From assembly GCA_963693305.1 (NCBI GenBank), contig OY855914.1, positions 14,158,699-14,222,698 of the forward strand: a stretch of DNA of 64,000 bases. Direction: 5' to 3'. Source of the stretch: Meandrina meandrites (lineage: Eukaryota > Cnidaria > Anthozoa > Scleractinia > Meandrinidae). Below the pieces are notes generated by a model, which was not told where the DNA came from, made no database searches, and was given only the letters and a program-made list of their open reading frames with translations. How positions within the stretch are numbered: position 1 is the stretch's first letter; each line of letters begins with the position of its first letter. A program made the position numbers and the translations under genes. This document shows, one piece after another, positions 9,599 through 23,000 of this stretch.

Positions 9599-12500
9599 CT
9601 AATAGCAATGTCATAGTAACAGAACTATAAATTGTTAACATTAATGTTGCACCCAAGAACATGGAAATATTAAACCTACAACCAGGCTCCTTTCTTCACA
9701 CAGAGAGACGATTTACTGAAAAAGGAGCATGCTGGAATTCAAAAAGACCTGTACTAAATTTCTGGGTCGCCCACTACCACTCGGAACGAGTTATTTCATT
9801 GGTTCCTAAAACAATACTTAACAGGCTATAACAATGCCCCTATCCCTGAATAACAATAGAGGTAGTGTTTACAGCGGGCGAATGAAAATAGAGGTTTCAG
9901 AGAGGTAGTGTCTTACTGAAATTTCTTGCAGAGTCTGCACTTTCCACTGACTCGCAATTAACTTCTCACACCTCAGTCATATAATCCGTGATTAATTAGC
10001 CATGTTCTAAACGAGCAGGGGACTGGGTACGAACATATTTTCTCTTCGGTACAAACATTCAATATTGATTGAATTGAAAAATGGGGCATGTCATCTGAAT
10101 GAGCATCCAAAAATTAGTTAATTCACCAAATTTGACGGTTATTGGTTTAAACCGAAAGGCATGGTACACTTAGTATGGACTGGAGGGACAGGCGTCCTCC
10201 AATCCATACTAAGCTCTCTTATTTTAAAAGTGTACCATGCCTTTGCATTTAATCCAATAAGCATCAAATTTGGTGAATTTACTAATTTTTGGATGCTCTT
10301 TCGGATGATGTGCCCCATTTTCAATTCAATCGATATTGAATATTCCCACCACGAAAAAATATGTTCGTACCCAGTCCCCTGCTCGTTTAGAACATGGCCA
10401 ATTGACTAGATGTTTATGAGACACAATGTTCATTTAAGGTGTCTCTCTACACTTTTTTCTGGACCATACCAAACATTTTCATTTATGGCTGTTTAGAAAA
10501 CTTCCCAGACTCGAATCGATGTGAAATTTACACCAGATATTGGAATTGGATTGAAGTTTGATATAATACATTTTTTACATTGATACCGGTATTTCCATGG
10601 TAAAGATAAACTAGATATCAGTTAAATCAATGTTTTTTACATTCCATCTTGATAAATACAGTTCATTGCTATTGTTTTCAATATTGTGTTTTTTCCCTCT
10701 CTCTTTTGCTCACTTGATGGAATGTAAAAAACATTGATTTGAATATTTTAGCATAAATTGCGAACGCTGAATTTGTAACGCAACATTTTTGTCAGTTCAA
10801 ACGCCTTCTTTAAGGATAAATTTGGGCATGTTCCAGTAAATCAATGTTAATAAAACTTTGGAATTAAATTCTTTGCATTATCAAGCATGTGTTGCGAAAG
10901 TTTTAAAAAAATCGTTGGAGCCGTTTTACATTGGTAGTGACCGTATGAAAAAATCCAATTCTCGGGATCGCGATAACGAAAATCAACAAAACTCTCCCAA
11001 CGACGAAAGATAAGTTAAATACACATTTTGGTGTTTATTTCAAAGTAATTTCATCAAAGCAGTGTCTGCGTCATGGTCTGTTTGTCATTATAATGCAAAA
11101 AGCATGGTTTGAAATATATTTTCGATTTATTCAAAATCAAATATACAGAAATTTTTATTCTTGCATATTTGATGTGCAGTACACCATAGTTTCAGATATT
11201 TTTTTTTTGCAAGAACAAACATTTTATTTACCTTCATACTACAAAACTTACAAAATACCTCACTTAAATACAAGACATTACATACATCAAATGGAAATAC
11301 ATCGCTTTAAAAAGACACGTCATAATTAATTGCTATAGTTACAAAAACAAACACTTACTTACAATACGTTACTTAACTTACTTAATTATACTACATCGCT
11401 ACCGGTAATTACTCACACTACAACCCTAATATCTTACAATACAAGTTACAATTCCCATCTACAGGGCACTACGTTACTTACTTACTGCATACATTACTGA
11501 CAAAGTTACTAGATAAAGAGACTGACATAATAACGCTACCGAAACTGTGATCCATACTTTAACTCTACAAAAAATCTTTCCACTTTACATTAAATTGAGT
11601 TAATTTATTCTCATGTGTGGCGATGTATTTTTCGAGTTCTATTTTTTCCCGCACGGAGACGACAAAATCCGCAAATTGATATATATATATATATATATGT
11701 TATTTGCCGGCTGGGAGGTCCGTATCGTGACCAAGGTCTTGAAAATGCTGCCCGAGGCTGCAGGCCGAGGGCAGCATTTTCAAGGCCGAGGTCACAGTTT
11801 TTCACGATACGGACCGACCCAAAGCCAGTAAATAACTTATTTATTTTTTTCCTACTTGGTAAAAAAAAAACTACAAAGTCTATCTTGCAAAATGTGTTTG
11901 TATTATACGGGCGCATCCAATGTTGAATCGATCGCTAAGCTACGGCAAGCTAGAGTGAAGAATGATTTGTGTACCGCCAAACAAAATAAATTCGCTAAAG
12001 TGAACAGTACTCACGCAAAAGGTCATCAGAAAAAAAAAGAAAAGTAACTTTATAATAAAAAAGCACAATGTACATGTAGCAGCAAAAGAGAGCATAAAAA
12101 AATCGCGAATCATGAAGGTGAAATTGAATGAAGCTGAACTGAGTGTCAGTGTAGTTTGGTCACCTGCACACTGCACAATTTTGACTGTTTTTTATCAAAA
12201 CATCTCATTTTCTTGAATGGTGATAAGCAGTATTCGGTTTTGGGGAACAGTAGCAGAAAGGCGAAGCGTTTGAAAGGATAAATTGGGTCTGTAAACCAGC
12301 AACTTGCAGTAAAACGCATTACGGCGTGAAAATCAGTGCGAATGCACAAACAACGATCGACAAACTACGGCTATTAAACTATAACTTATTTTGTCAATAA
12401 ATACAAAGAATACCCGCCTATTGGAGAACTTCAAGGCCTTTAATTCCGTTACTAATTTAGCTTTTGAAAGATTCAATCGGGTATGTAAGCCGGGGACTTG

Positions 12501-15500
12501 CAGTTAAGTGTATAAATGGGGTGAAAATCAGTGCGAATGCACAAACAACGATCGACAAACTACCGCCATAAAACTAGAACAATTTGATTTTGTCAATGAA
12601 GAGAATGAGTACTCCCCTTTTGGAGAACTTCAAGGCCTTTAATTCCACTGCTATTTTTTCCTTTCACATTAACAACGGATGGTGAGCATCTACATTAATT
12701 TTGCTGATTTGGAGAGCAAAACTTTCATGGGTTCTTTGCTCGTCTCGCCACGAAATAAAAACAATCCTGGAAAACTCGGAGCGGTCCGTACGCGGGGTCT
12801 GGATGGGAAAATCTGGACCGCTGGAGCGCGCGGAATTAGCCAATCAGAGTCGAGGATTTAGGATTCCGGACCACTGAGATGCTTCAGAAAAAAAATTTTT
12901 TTTTTTATTTTTAGCGCAGATGATGGTGTTAGATTTTTTACGTCAAATCTTATTCATGTAGAATTCAAGTTTAACTGATATCTTGTTTTTCTGTTTGTCG
13001 TTGCCATGGAAATATCGATTTTCCTAAAAAATGTATCACATCAAACTTCAATCCAATTCCAATATCTGGTGTAAATTTCACATCGGTCCAAGTCCGGGAA
13101 GTTTGCTAAACGGCCAAATGAAAATGTTTGGTATGGTCTAGAAAAAACTGTAGAGAGACACCTTAATTATATCAAACTTCATGACTGCATTCTTTTGTAG
13201 ACTTAACCATGCCCTTTGTCTTCATGTAGCTAAGCATAGTAAAATTGATTAAATAACAACTCTTAAAAACACTTCAAGTCCATTTCCTGCCACAGGAGGA
13301 CTCTGAGGTAATAATATAAATTTAGCCAAGCCTAAAAGCTGAGCTCCACATACATGTACATTGAAAATACTGTCATTGAAGTTATTTAAATACGCCTGGA
13401 GTACGCAACTGCTCAAGGAAGATTCCATAGCCGGAATAAATTGTCTCAAATCGCAAAAATTTCACTAACAAAATCGTGTGCTTTACCCTGGGCTGAAAAA
13501 AAAACCCTGAGACTGCGATCCAATAGAAAAACCATTACCTGGTCAGTGGTCTACATGCACATGCTCTTACAACAAGTTGATGTTGAATTGTTTGAAATGA
13601 TGCCAAAATTCAAAATTTTACAGGTCAAGGGAGAAATAACATTTAATAATAACAATAAACGGAAATAAAGTTTATGGCTTTTAAATTTCCAGCACACCGC
13701 CATTTTGGATTTTTATGACGTGTTATGGCTCCCACTATTGTCCAAACAATAGCCGGAGCCATAACATCTCAGAAAAATCCAAAATGGTGGTGCACTGGAA
13801 ATTTAAAAGCCACAAACTTTTCCATTTATTGTTATAATTAAATGTTTTTTCTCCCTTGTCTTGTAAAATTTGGAAATTAGGAATTATTTCAAACAATTTA
13901 ATGTCAACTTGTGCCAAGAGTGGAGGTTCCCAAAAAATATGTGACCTTGATGAGCTCGACACCTGAGCCCACAATATGGTCATCTGATACTCGTCAGTGG
14001 ATGCCTTGTTTTGACAGCTGTCAATTGACCATAACATGGATGTACAATACCAAAGATGTAAGGTACAGGGTTTTCAATAAGAATTGAAGTAGGCGGCAGA
14101 ATTCTAGAAGTAGGCGGCGAAGGGGTTACTCGCGCCGCAGGCGCGACCCTGTAGGGGGGTCTGGGGGCATGCTCCCCTGGGAAACTTTTAAAATCTGAGC
14201 CTCTAAGAGTGCATTTCCTGCATTCTGGGGCAAGAATTAGGTCACTTTTGACAGAACCATACATGCTCTATTTTCCAGCTTTTTATTCAACGGTTCTAAT
14301 TATCTTGCAGACAAAATAGTCACCAAACACAATTTTTAGTCGCCAGAATGCAAAATCAAATAGGGCCTTGTTCAAAAGTGTTTAAAATCATTTCTAGCAC
14401 TGAATACATAAAATATTGAAAAGGAAAAACAAAACAATCTTATCACTAGGTTTAGAGACACAACCCATAGGCATACATGACGTGCTCAGGGGCTTGCAAA
14501 GCATTATAGGGCGATTTCAAACACAGTCAGCTTTTTGCGAGTTTTCCGATGTGATAGAATCTTTTACAGCAAAGGAAGAGGATGGATTGACTTCTTTTCT
14601 TATTTTGGATGTCTTAGAAGCAAAGATCTTTCGATATAACTTTCTGGAAGGGCACTATGTCTGAGGAAATGTCCGTTATTCATCGTCAACACACAGAAAT
14701 GTAGTCGCCATTTTGGCGACGAAAGCAGAATTTTTATGAAATGTTAGTCGCATTGGCGACCGTATTGGTCTAAATTTCAAGCCCTGAGTCGATATATTTT
14801 AACCAAGAATTATGGCAAGTTTCTTTTACGTTAAACAAATTAAATGTTGGCCGATCCGCGGTTCATGTTGTGGCAAATTATTTATCATGCTAATTCTTAA
14901 AACTCGAGTAAGTTGTTAATCAAAGTAGGCAGCAAAAACGTGTCCGGCCCTTATTGAAAACCCTGAAGGTAATAAGGCGTATGTACGTATGGCACCCACG
15001 AACCATGCCGCTAGCCACGATGATCATGAAAAATCAAATGCATGGTTTTCCTATTTCTGTGCATGCATGATTCTTTCCTTCAGGCCGCTAAGGAGCTCGC
15101 TACAATTGAAAGGGGTCACCATGCAGCTCTCGTAAGGTCTCACATGAGTGGCTGAGAGAATAGAACAAACAACAAGAACAATGCCCCTAGCCCCCAAAAC
15201 AATAGCAGCTGCTACACTAGAGGACCAGTAGAATTACAAGCTTACGAGAGTTGCCTAACTATTCATTGAAAGACGTGAATTTGAGATTTAAGCAAAAAGT
15301 TCTGCTAAACAGGGCTGGTGTCTCTCACATTTCGCACTTTAAGCTTTCGGGTGTGAAATGCAAAATAAACTGAACATGCTTCAAAATCTCGTAAAACCAA
15401 CACACCACTGACAAAGATAACTTGCTAAATGGAACTTCTTGTTTAAACTGGACAAACATACCATTTCTTCTTCAAATGACATTCCAGGTTCCCCTAAAGA

Positions 15501-18500
15501 AAAAGGTAACAATTAAAGCACATAATTAGACAAGAGTAGAATACGTTGTGTAAAAGTAATTAATTTAATTTATAAAACATGATTTTATTAATTTCACAAA
15601 ATTAACATTGTGTTGTTCCATAAAATATCCATACCCCTCCCACAGAAGGTTTTTTGGTTTAAACCCCCCCCCCCCCCACCCCTCTGGAATGTCCACTTAA
15701 GCCCCATACTTTCCTTTTAAAATTTTGGCTTTTGAGACCCCCCACCCCCTCAGAATTTCCATTGACCTTCCATGGGGTGGGTATGGATATTTTCTGGAAC
15801 TGCACATTCTAACATTTTGCACATTATGAGCACAGATAATTGTAAAAATTTGCCGACTTCAATATTGTAGATAAATTATCGTAATTGTAGCCTGTATGTG
15901 AAATTGTAGCTTTAGTTTGTTAAAATAAAGTATTCTTTTTAAAAAAAATGTCTTTAAGAAACTGTTGTCAGTAATCCAAGCCAATTCTAATGTATGTTTG
16001 AGAATACACTGCACATATTCCAATATGCTGCCTCTAATGTATGTATACAAGCATGTAGTCAATGTAGTATTGAGGTATCGAGTTCTACCCTCTTAAGGCA
16101 AACTTGAAGCCAATCTTTACATTGTACCTTTGATGGAGTAGCATTTAGAACAGGTACAGCTGCTGTACAATGTAACTGTACTTCAATAATGAGAAAAAAT
16201 ATGTTGAGTGTGAGGTTGTTTACTTTGTGTAACTGAAATTCAAGGTTACACAATACCTTCAGAGGGCTACTTTTGTTGAAAAAAACGTTTGATTAAAATA
16301 GAAGTTTGCTATAAATCTAAAATTTCCCCAAAAATGAAAGTAATGAAATTTCCATGTTTTCTTTCCGATTGTTATTTTGCAGTTTGTGCGTGATACTCAC
16401 CTCTGAAAATTATACTAAAACAAATTATTATTCACCTCAGGCTCAGTAAATCAACTTTGTCTCAACTTTGTCTCTGGAAATAATTATTATTCACCGAGAT
16501 ACACTGTTCATTAAAAACTGGTTTACATGAAATTGCTAATAAATTTAATTTCAATTTTCAGAAAATCACTGAATTTAACAGCCACTACATGTAAATCTTG
16601 CTCAGTATAAAGAAGTAGCCACTAACAATAATAATATTTATTAATAGTAACCTTAAAGTAGAAGGTTAACTGCCTGCAAATATATGGCCTCTCCTTTTCT
16701 AGTCACTCTGCATTTAATTTAATATTACAGTCCACACAGTATTGTGAGGAAAGCATAATTTAGTTACCTTTATCCATTTCAGAACAGAGTCTAGCCTTCG
16801 CATCTTCAAACACCTCCTTAAGTTTAATGGCATCACTGTGTTCTTGTACATCAGATTTGTAGAATTTAATGGCATTATCAAACAGTAAGTGTACATCAGC
16901 ACTAAAAGTGTCAATGTCCTCATATTCATCTGTTTTCAGGCGTTGCTAATTCAGAAAAAAGTGTAAGGAACAAGCATTACTTGATAAACTGAAGGGTACA
17001 AAGTGTGTGTCTTAGAGTTTGCAGGTAAAACCAGGTATAGGTATATTTTGACCACCTTGAGTATGGTTTTCTAGGAAGGAAGAGAGCATACACGTACATA
17101 AATTTATTCCTTTTTTACTTCAAACAATAAAGAGAAAGAAAGGAACTAAAAATAATTCTATACAATTCAGAAAAATCTTTGAACCAACCAAAACAAAATA
17201 AGTGGGTCAAACTTGAAGTGTATCCTGTCTTTTACTGATCAATATTGCTTGATTTTTTTAATGTTACCGGTAGTTCGAATAGGAGCTCCCGGTACATGTA
17301 TTATTGTCCTGTTTGTTCTCAAGGATATTGTTTTTATTTTAGATGTTTATCACTTTGAATTCATGAACTGAGGTTAAAGAAGTCAAAAACAGTAATGCTT
17401 GGGTTTTCAACAACTTTTTTCAGAAGCGGTTAGAGTTACGATAGAAATAGGCGGCTGTGTCAACAAAAGGGGCCATAAGGCCCCAGGTCTGGATGCATGC
17501 TCCCCCAGAAAAATTTGAAATCTAGAAGCTCGTAAAATGGAATTTCCAGCATTCTGGGCATAAAGAAGTCCTGTTTGTCATAATTTTTTATTGACCAAAG
17601 AACAAGTTTTTTGAATAAACTATTGACTGAGATGTACTTTGATGTTGTAATGTTGTTGTTGTTGTTTTTTTACAAATCTTACCAATAAAATCTTACAGAG
17701 GGCAGTAAGAAGCCCTTTTGGCAGCAGTAGACCAATAGTAACTGCAGTCATCAGACTCATGTATGCCAGCACATTGTTAAGGTGGGGGGAGACTCTTAAC
17801 TACAGATCCAGAGCAGTTGCTAAGGGATTGCTGACAACTGTATTTTGTGACTAGTTAGCAATTTTGATATGTTACACTTTAGTAATTGCATACATGAAGT
17901 TTATTAGTCTGCTATTGTTTAATTCAGGGATGCAATACTACAACCATGAATGAGACAGTAAATAAAATCGCATTGAAAATTGATTGCAGTTGTGAGTGTA
18001 CCACAAAATACTAATCCAAACAGTAACCCTAAACCTTATTGAAAAGCTAACCCTTCCATGAACTAATCCTGACACAAATGGAGAAACTATTACAATACAA
18101 CTGTTTATTTTTACAGGTCACAGGTAAAGGTTGCCCCAACCAAAAAATAATAGCTAACCGCAAGCAAACCAGAGTAAAAGCTAACCGCAAGGAAACTTGT
18201 GACCTGTTATAAAACTTCCCCCCTTTCACTGATCCTAACTTGTTTGGAATTATTAACCGACTTTTAATAAATAAACTAGGTTAAAATTTTTTAAACTAGA
18301 TTGAAAAAAAAACCTAGGTTAAAACCAAATTAACCTGAATTTAATTTTGACCTGTAACACAAACGCTTTGTACAATATGGATCATAGGGAGTTACACGTT
18401 TCAACCCTTATGGGTTTCTGGTGTAAGCCAACTGGTGCACTAACTACAGTTTGTATTAGCTGTCCACAACTCATGTATCTATTAAACATAACACATGATT

Positions 18501-20064
18501 GTAAGTCTTTAACTTACCTGAATTTTTAACAAATCAATTGGAGTAGAAACAACTTCATAATACTCGGGACTGTTTCTGAAATAAGAGTCTCTGATTAGAA
18601 AAAATTATAATGTCACAAGACTGAACAAATCAAGTAAAACAAGCTAGGACAATGAATGAGGAATTCCCTTTAACACACTCTCCAAGCAGAGTCTGTCTCA
18701 ATTTCCTCACTAGTACGGAGTTTAAGAAAGGCTCTGTTAGCAGGGTGACTTAACAAGGAAAGTTGGTCAAATCGTACCAATAGCAATCGTTTCTCATTGG
18801 TTCCCCATGGCCATGCACTTATTTTGTTATGTAACTGGAGCATGATCATGTGCAAGGGTGTCCAATTACAGGTATCTACATGTAATTTGAACAACTTTAA
18901 TTTGGGTACCGGAGTCACACAATCCATGGTTTCTGTTATCCCTGGTTATCTTTAGCTTCATTTGGTGCGGGTTCGGGCAAGTTCTGGCATTCTTTTCAAA
19001 TATTTAATTTCCCTTCAAATCTCTGAACTCCCTTCAATGTAACAGATTTGACAAAAGATTTGATCAGTCTTCTGGCAATTTGGAACTGAGACTTATCAAG
19101 AAGGAAAGAGAATTCAAAAGAGTCCTTGAGATAATTAAAACTCATGGAGGGCCTTTTCATGATTGACAGAGGTGAGAAATCTTTTGTGCATCTGTTTTGA
19201 GCTCAGCCGTCAAGTTGGTTATTGTTGCTTGAGTTCCCAGCCCGAATAAATCGAAACAAAAAGTCTGAAAACAGTTGGTCTCAATTATTAGCTTTAAAAT
19301 GTTTGGCTATTACTCAAGTTTATTCTCACTGAGATCACTCATTACAGTAAAAAAGGCAGAATGATCTCAGGAAGTTGGGGACACATTAGTGTAATTACGG
19401 GTAAATTTACATGGTCATTAATCGTTTAGAATTTTTACATAATTCGGCTTTGTTTTGCTAATTTAAATTCATCCTGAAAGTTTGTTTTAAATGGCACGTC
19501 CTCGTCCCAGGATCTTGAAAAAGAGAAAGCCAAAAACCACGTGATACTTTGTGAGCGCAACACGAGAAAAATTAGAGTGTTTTCTTCTGAATTATCGCAA
19601 GAATGTTCCAAATAGAAAACTAATTTTCAATCAATTTAGAAAATAGAAGAGCCAAAATCAAGCGAAAAAATTGACTGTAGTGACCGTGCACTGAGAAATA
19701 AAAAAGAATAACTGTTACAGCAGGGGCAGCTGTAGTGCTAACTATCCCTAGTTATCAAAATTGTATAGTGTTAAGTGGAAGGCTGTTTAATAATCATTAG
19801 CAATTTTATGGTGATCTCTCTTGTTTAGACTCACTCAGCATGAAATACAATACAGAAAATCCTGTATGTCAACCAAACAAAGGCCATGGCTGACTGGGGT
19901 CCTTTAAATGGGATATTCCTTGTTGTCTTTGTACTGTTATGTAAATTAAACTGATTGAGTAAACTGCTGGCATTTTCGCTAAGTTCGCCCCAGACATCTT
20001 CACCTCAACTTTTATTATATTGTATTGAATTGTACTGATAACTAATAAGTATCACCCAACTAGA

Positions 20065-20098
<34 letters not shown>

Positions 20099-23000
20099 GC
20101 TACTAGAGGACTATTAGTACTAGTAGTAATCAGCGATTAGGGGAGTGCGTTCGACCTAAGATGGAGAGTCAGGTAGTAGCAAAGGAGCAAGGTTGTTGGC
20201 AATGCCATTTAATATGCCTCAAATGGAGCGATGAGGATGAGTGAGAGAGGAATCTCATCACACAACATTTTGGAGGAAAGATTGCGTGACGAGCCAAAAG
20301 AACATCTCTCTGCAAAATAAACTGGAATTTGTCGCATCAAGAAATGGGTTGTGTTGTTTTCGAAGGGGTTCAATAAACTGTGAAAAAATTGTGACACTGT
20401 AGCAGTTCTTGATATGTTAAAGCATAATTTTTCTTTGCTTGCAAGCTATGTTATCGTAAATTGGGTGTTACAGAAGAAGCCATTCAACCGGACGGAAATA
20501 TGATCTGTCATCATAGCAGTGATTGTTTGCCAAAGGTCAAAAAGAACCTCAAATAATCAATGGAACGGCAAATTCTCATTGATGTCAGAATATTGTAAAA
20601 CAACGTGAATAGAAGTCGCTCCTAGCACTTCATGTGACATTCACAAAGCAGAAACGTGCAAAGTCATAAATGAATGGGCAATTTGCATTCATTTCTTTTA
20701 CACTAAAATTCATATGGAATAGAAATGAATTATCATGTACACGACAAATAATTATTTATTTCACTTTAGTTGTTTAATATCTTTTGGCACTACACAACTT
20801 CTAAAACTGCACAGACTTCTACAAATACTTTCACTTCAATTTGAAAATAGATCGAGGCACAGCACATCAACTTTTCGTTCATAGTCAATACACTCATAAT
20901 ATTCAATAATGATTTCCTCATCAAAATGCCTAAACATTCTGCGAATAACTATAGAATACAAATTCAAAGAAGCGATAAAACAATTTTGATCCTTATTCTA
21001 CTCACTCGTTTTACATGAAATGCTAACGATTTGCAATTTTAGCTAGTTTTGTGAATCGTTTTGCATGCAAACACACTGGTTTACCTTGCCTATAAAACAA
21101 CGAATCGAGTTACTCGATTTCCACTCCTTTTACGACGTTCGGTGGCTGATTAAAACTCTTCTCTTTCTCGATTAGGGTGCGTTCTCCTTCGTTGAACGCA
21201 AATAGTCATCGAGTAGCAAAATTTGCGATGCTTTCTTTCGTTTTATTCCCAAATAAATCTTCCTTCAACTTGCATTTGCTAACTTTATTATTGCTTTTTT
21301 TGTCTGACTAGTTGGGTGATACTAAAACAATTAGACCCTTTGCCCTCGAGGGCCACGGGTCAATAGTCCTTTGCCTCATGGGCTATTGATCCATAGACCT
21401 TGTGCTGTACAATAGACCATTTTTACTGATACATTGGCCATTTTGAATCCTATTGTTTCAAATAGCTATTATGGGATGCCCAGGGGGGAACAACAAATTA
21501 TTTTGCCTCATGAGCATCCCATAAATGTCTTTCAGTTAGCTCTGCCTCATTCCTTATTGCATTTTCATTGGTCATTTGTAATAAAAGGACAAGGACAATA
21601 ATTATGCTGCACAAACCTTCTCTTTGGTGCCCGAATGTAAGATTCACATAAAATTCTGCCACTGTCATCTCTGTAGTTTCTGATGATTTCATACAATTCT
21701 GCACAAATATCAGCCTACAAGGAAAGCAAACATGGAAAATAGTACATATATACATACATTGTAGATTTTGCCTTAGATGTAAATTAAGTAGTCTGTAGCC
21801 AGGGTCCTAAAAGTTCATTTCATTAGTTACTATACAAACAATATTATACTTTTATTAACTGGCCAGACAAATCTACTAGGCAGACACAGTGAACTTTTAA
21901 AAAAAGCGAAAGGAACAGTTATTTTCTATTCTATTCTATTCTATTCTAAAGAGACACTTAAATGTATTAGGTTATATCACCAACATGCCACATACAGTAC
22001 TGAAAAAATCTAATGAAGCTTTAAGACTGGTCAAAATATTACTGGAGCTCATGAATACATGCATTTAACAAATGAAAAACCCTTGACCATGCCTTGCTCT
22101 GTTATAAAGCATGCAAGGAAGTGACAAGCACACAAAAGAAGTTTAGGGATAAACACAAGCCACAGGCAAGTGTTTTCCCCTATTTCTTGAGTGCTTTTTT
22201 GTAACATCCTTGCCTGTTGAGTGCTTTTACAGAACAAAGCATTATTATTCAAGGTTTTTTTATATATTTTATCATAAAGTTTTACTTGCAGCTATATAGT
22301 TAAAGAAAAATTTAAACAAGTTTGTTCTCAGGTTGTGGGCATGGAATGGCGTCAGGGATCATCACAAGACTTTACAAGACAGTTTAAACACAGTGCTTTT
22401 TTCAGGACTGGTTATAGATTTTGTGGCAGAAGGAAAAAAGTGAAATCTGTTATGACCTAAAAGCTGCACATGCATACAAAACAGCACATGATGGTGAGAG
22501 AGGTGCGAGAGTCAGAACTGAGATCCATGATTTTGAAACCTGCCAAAGATTCTTCAAGGTGGGCCTTGTTGTCTAATGAGTTCCACAATGAGGCCCCCAC
22601 AAATTTAACAGACTTCTAAACGAAGTCCCATAAGGTTTGGGCAGCACCAAGCACTTCTTTCTTCTTAGATTGTATCTGCTCTCATGTTTTGACCGCAAGT
22701 GACATAGGTGGAAGGGAGCATCTCCGGAGATACATTTGTACACAAAAAGTATCCGTCAGATGTACATTTGCTTTTAAGACTTCCACTTGGTTTGCAGCAA
22801 TACGTCATCTGAGGGGGTAAGCCCGTCGAGACTGTAAATCAACTTGGCCACACGCACATGGATCTTCTCAAGTTCACTAAAAAGTGCTGCACCACACGAA
22901 CCCCAGACAAGCATTCCATAAGTAACAGAGGGCAAAATTACTTTAAAATAAAAGCCAACCCTTGCTTGAACTGGTAAAAAATACAATGATCGCAAAAGGT

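Larger units (their letters stand above)
10438..13162. mobile_element. 2.7 kb TTAA-flanked element with ~160 bp TIRs
   Basis: The left end GGTGTCTCTCTACACTTTTT (10438) matches the complement of the right end at 13162 over about 160 bp with scattered mismatches. Both ends are flanked by TTAA (10434-10437, 13163-13166), as for Kolobok or piggyBac insertions. No transposase ORF is visible. Inside are a hairpin at 11699-11836 and a 195 bp tandem duplication. Confidence 0.8.

Noticed and set aside
11611..11926. Overlapping 70-100 codon ORFs on both strands
   Set aside because: They arise from the hairpin repeat at 11699-11836, which mirrors frames on both strands.
13980..14264. 94-codon ORF with PGEHAPRPPYR
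   Set aside because: It is the translation of the dispersed GCATGC-core repeat, not a host protein.
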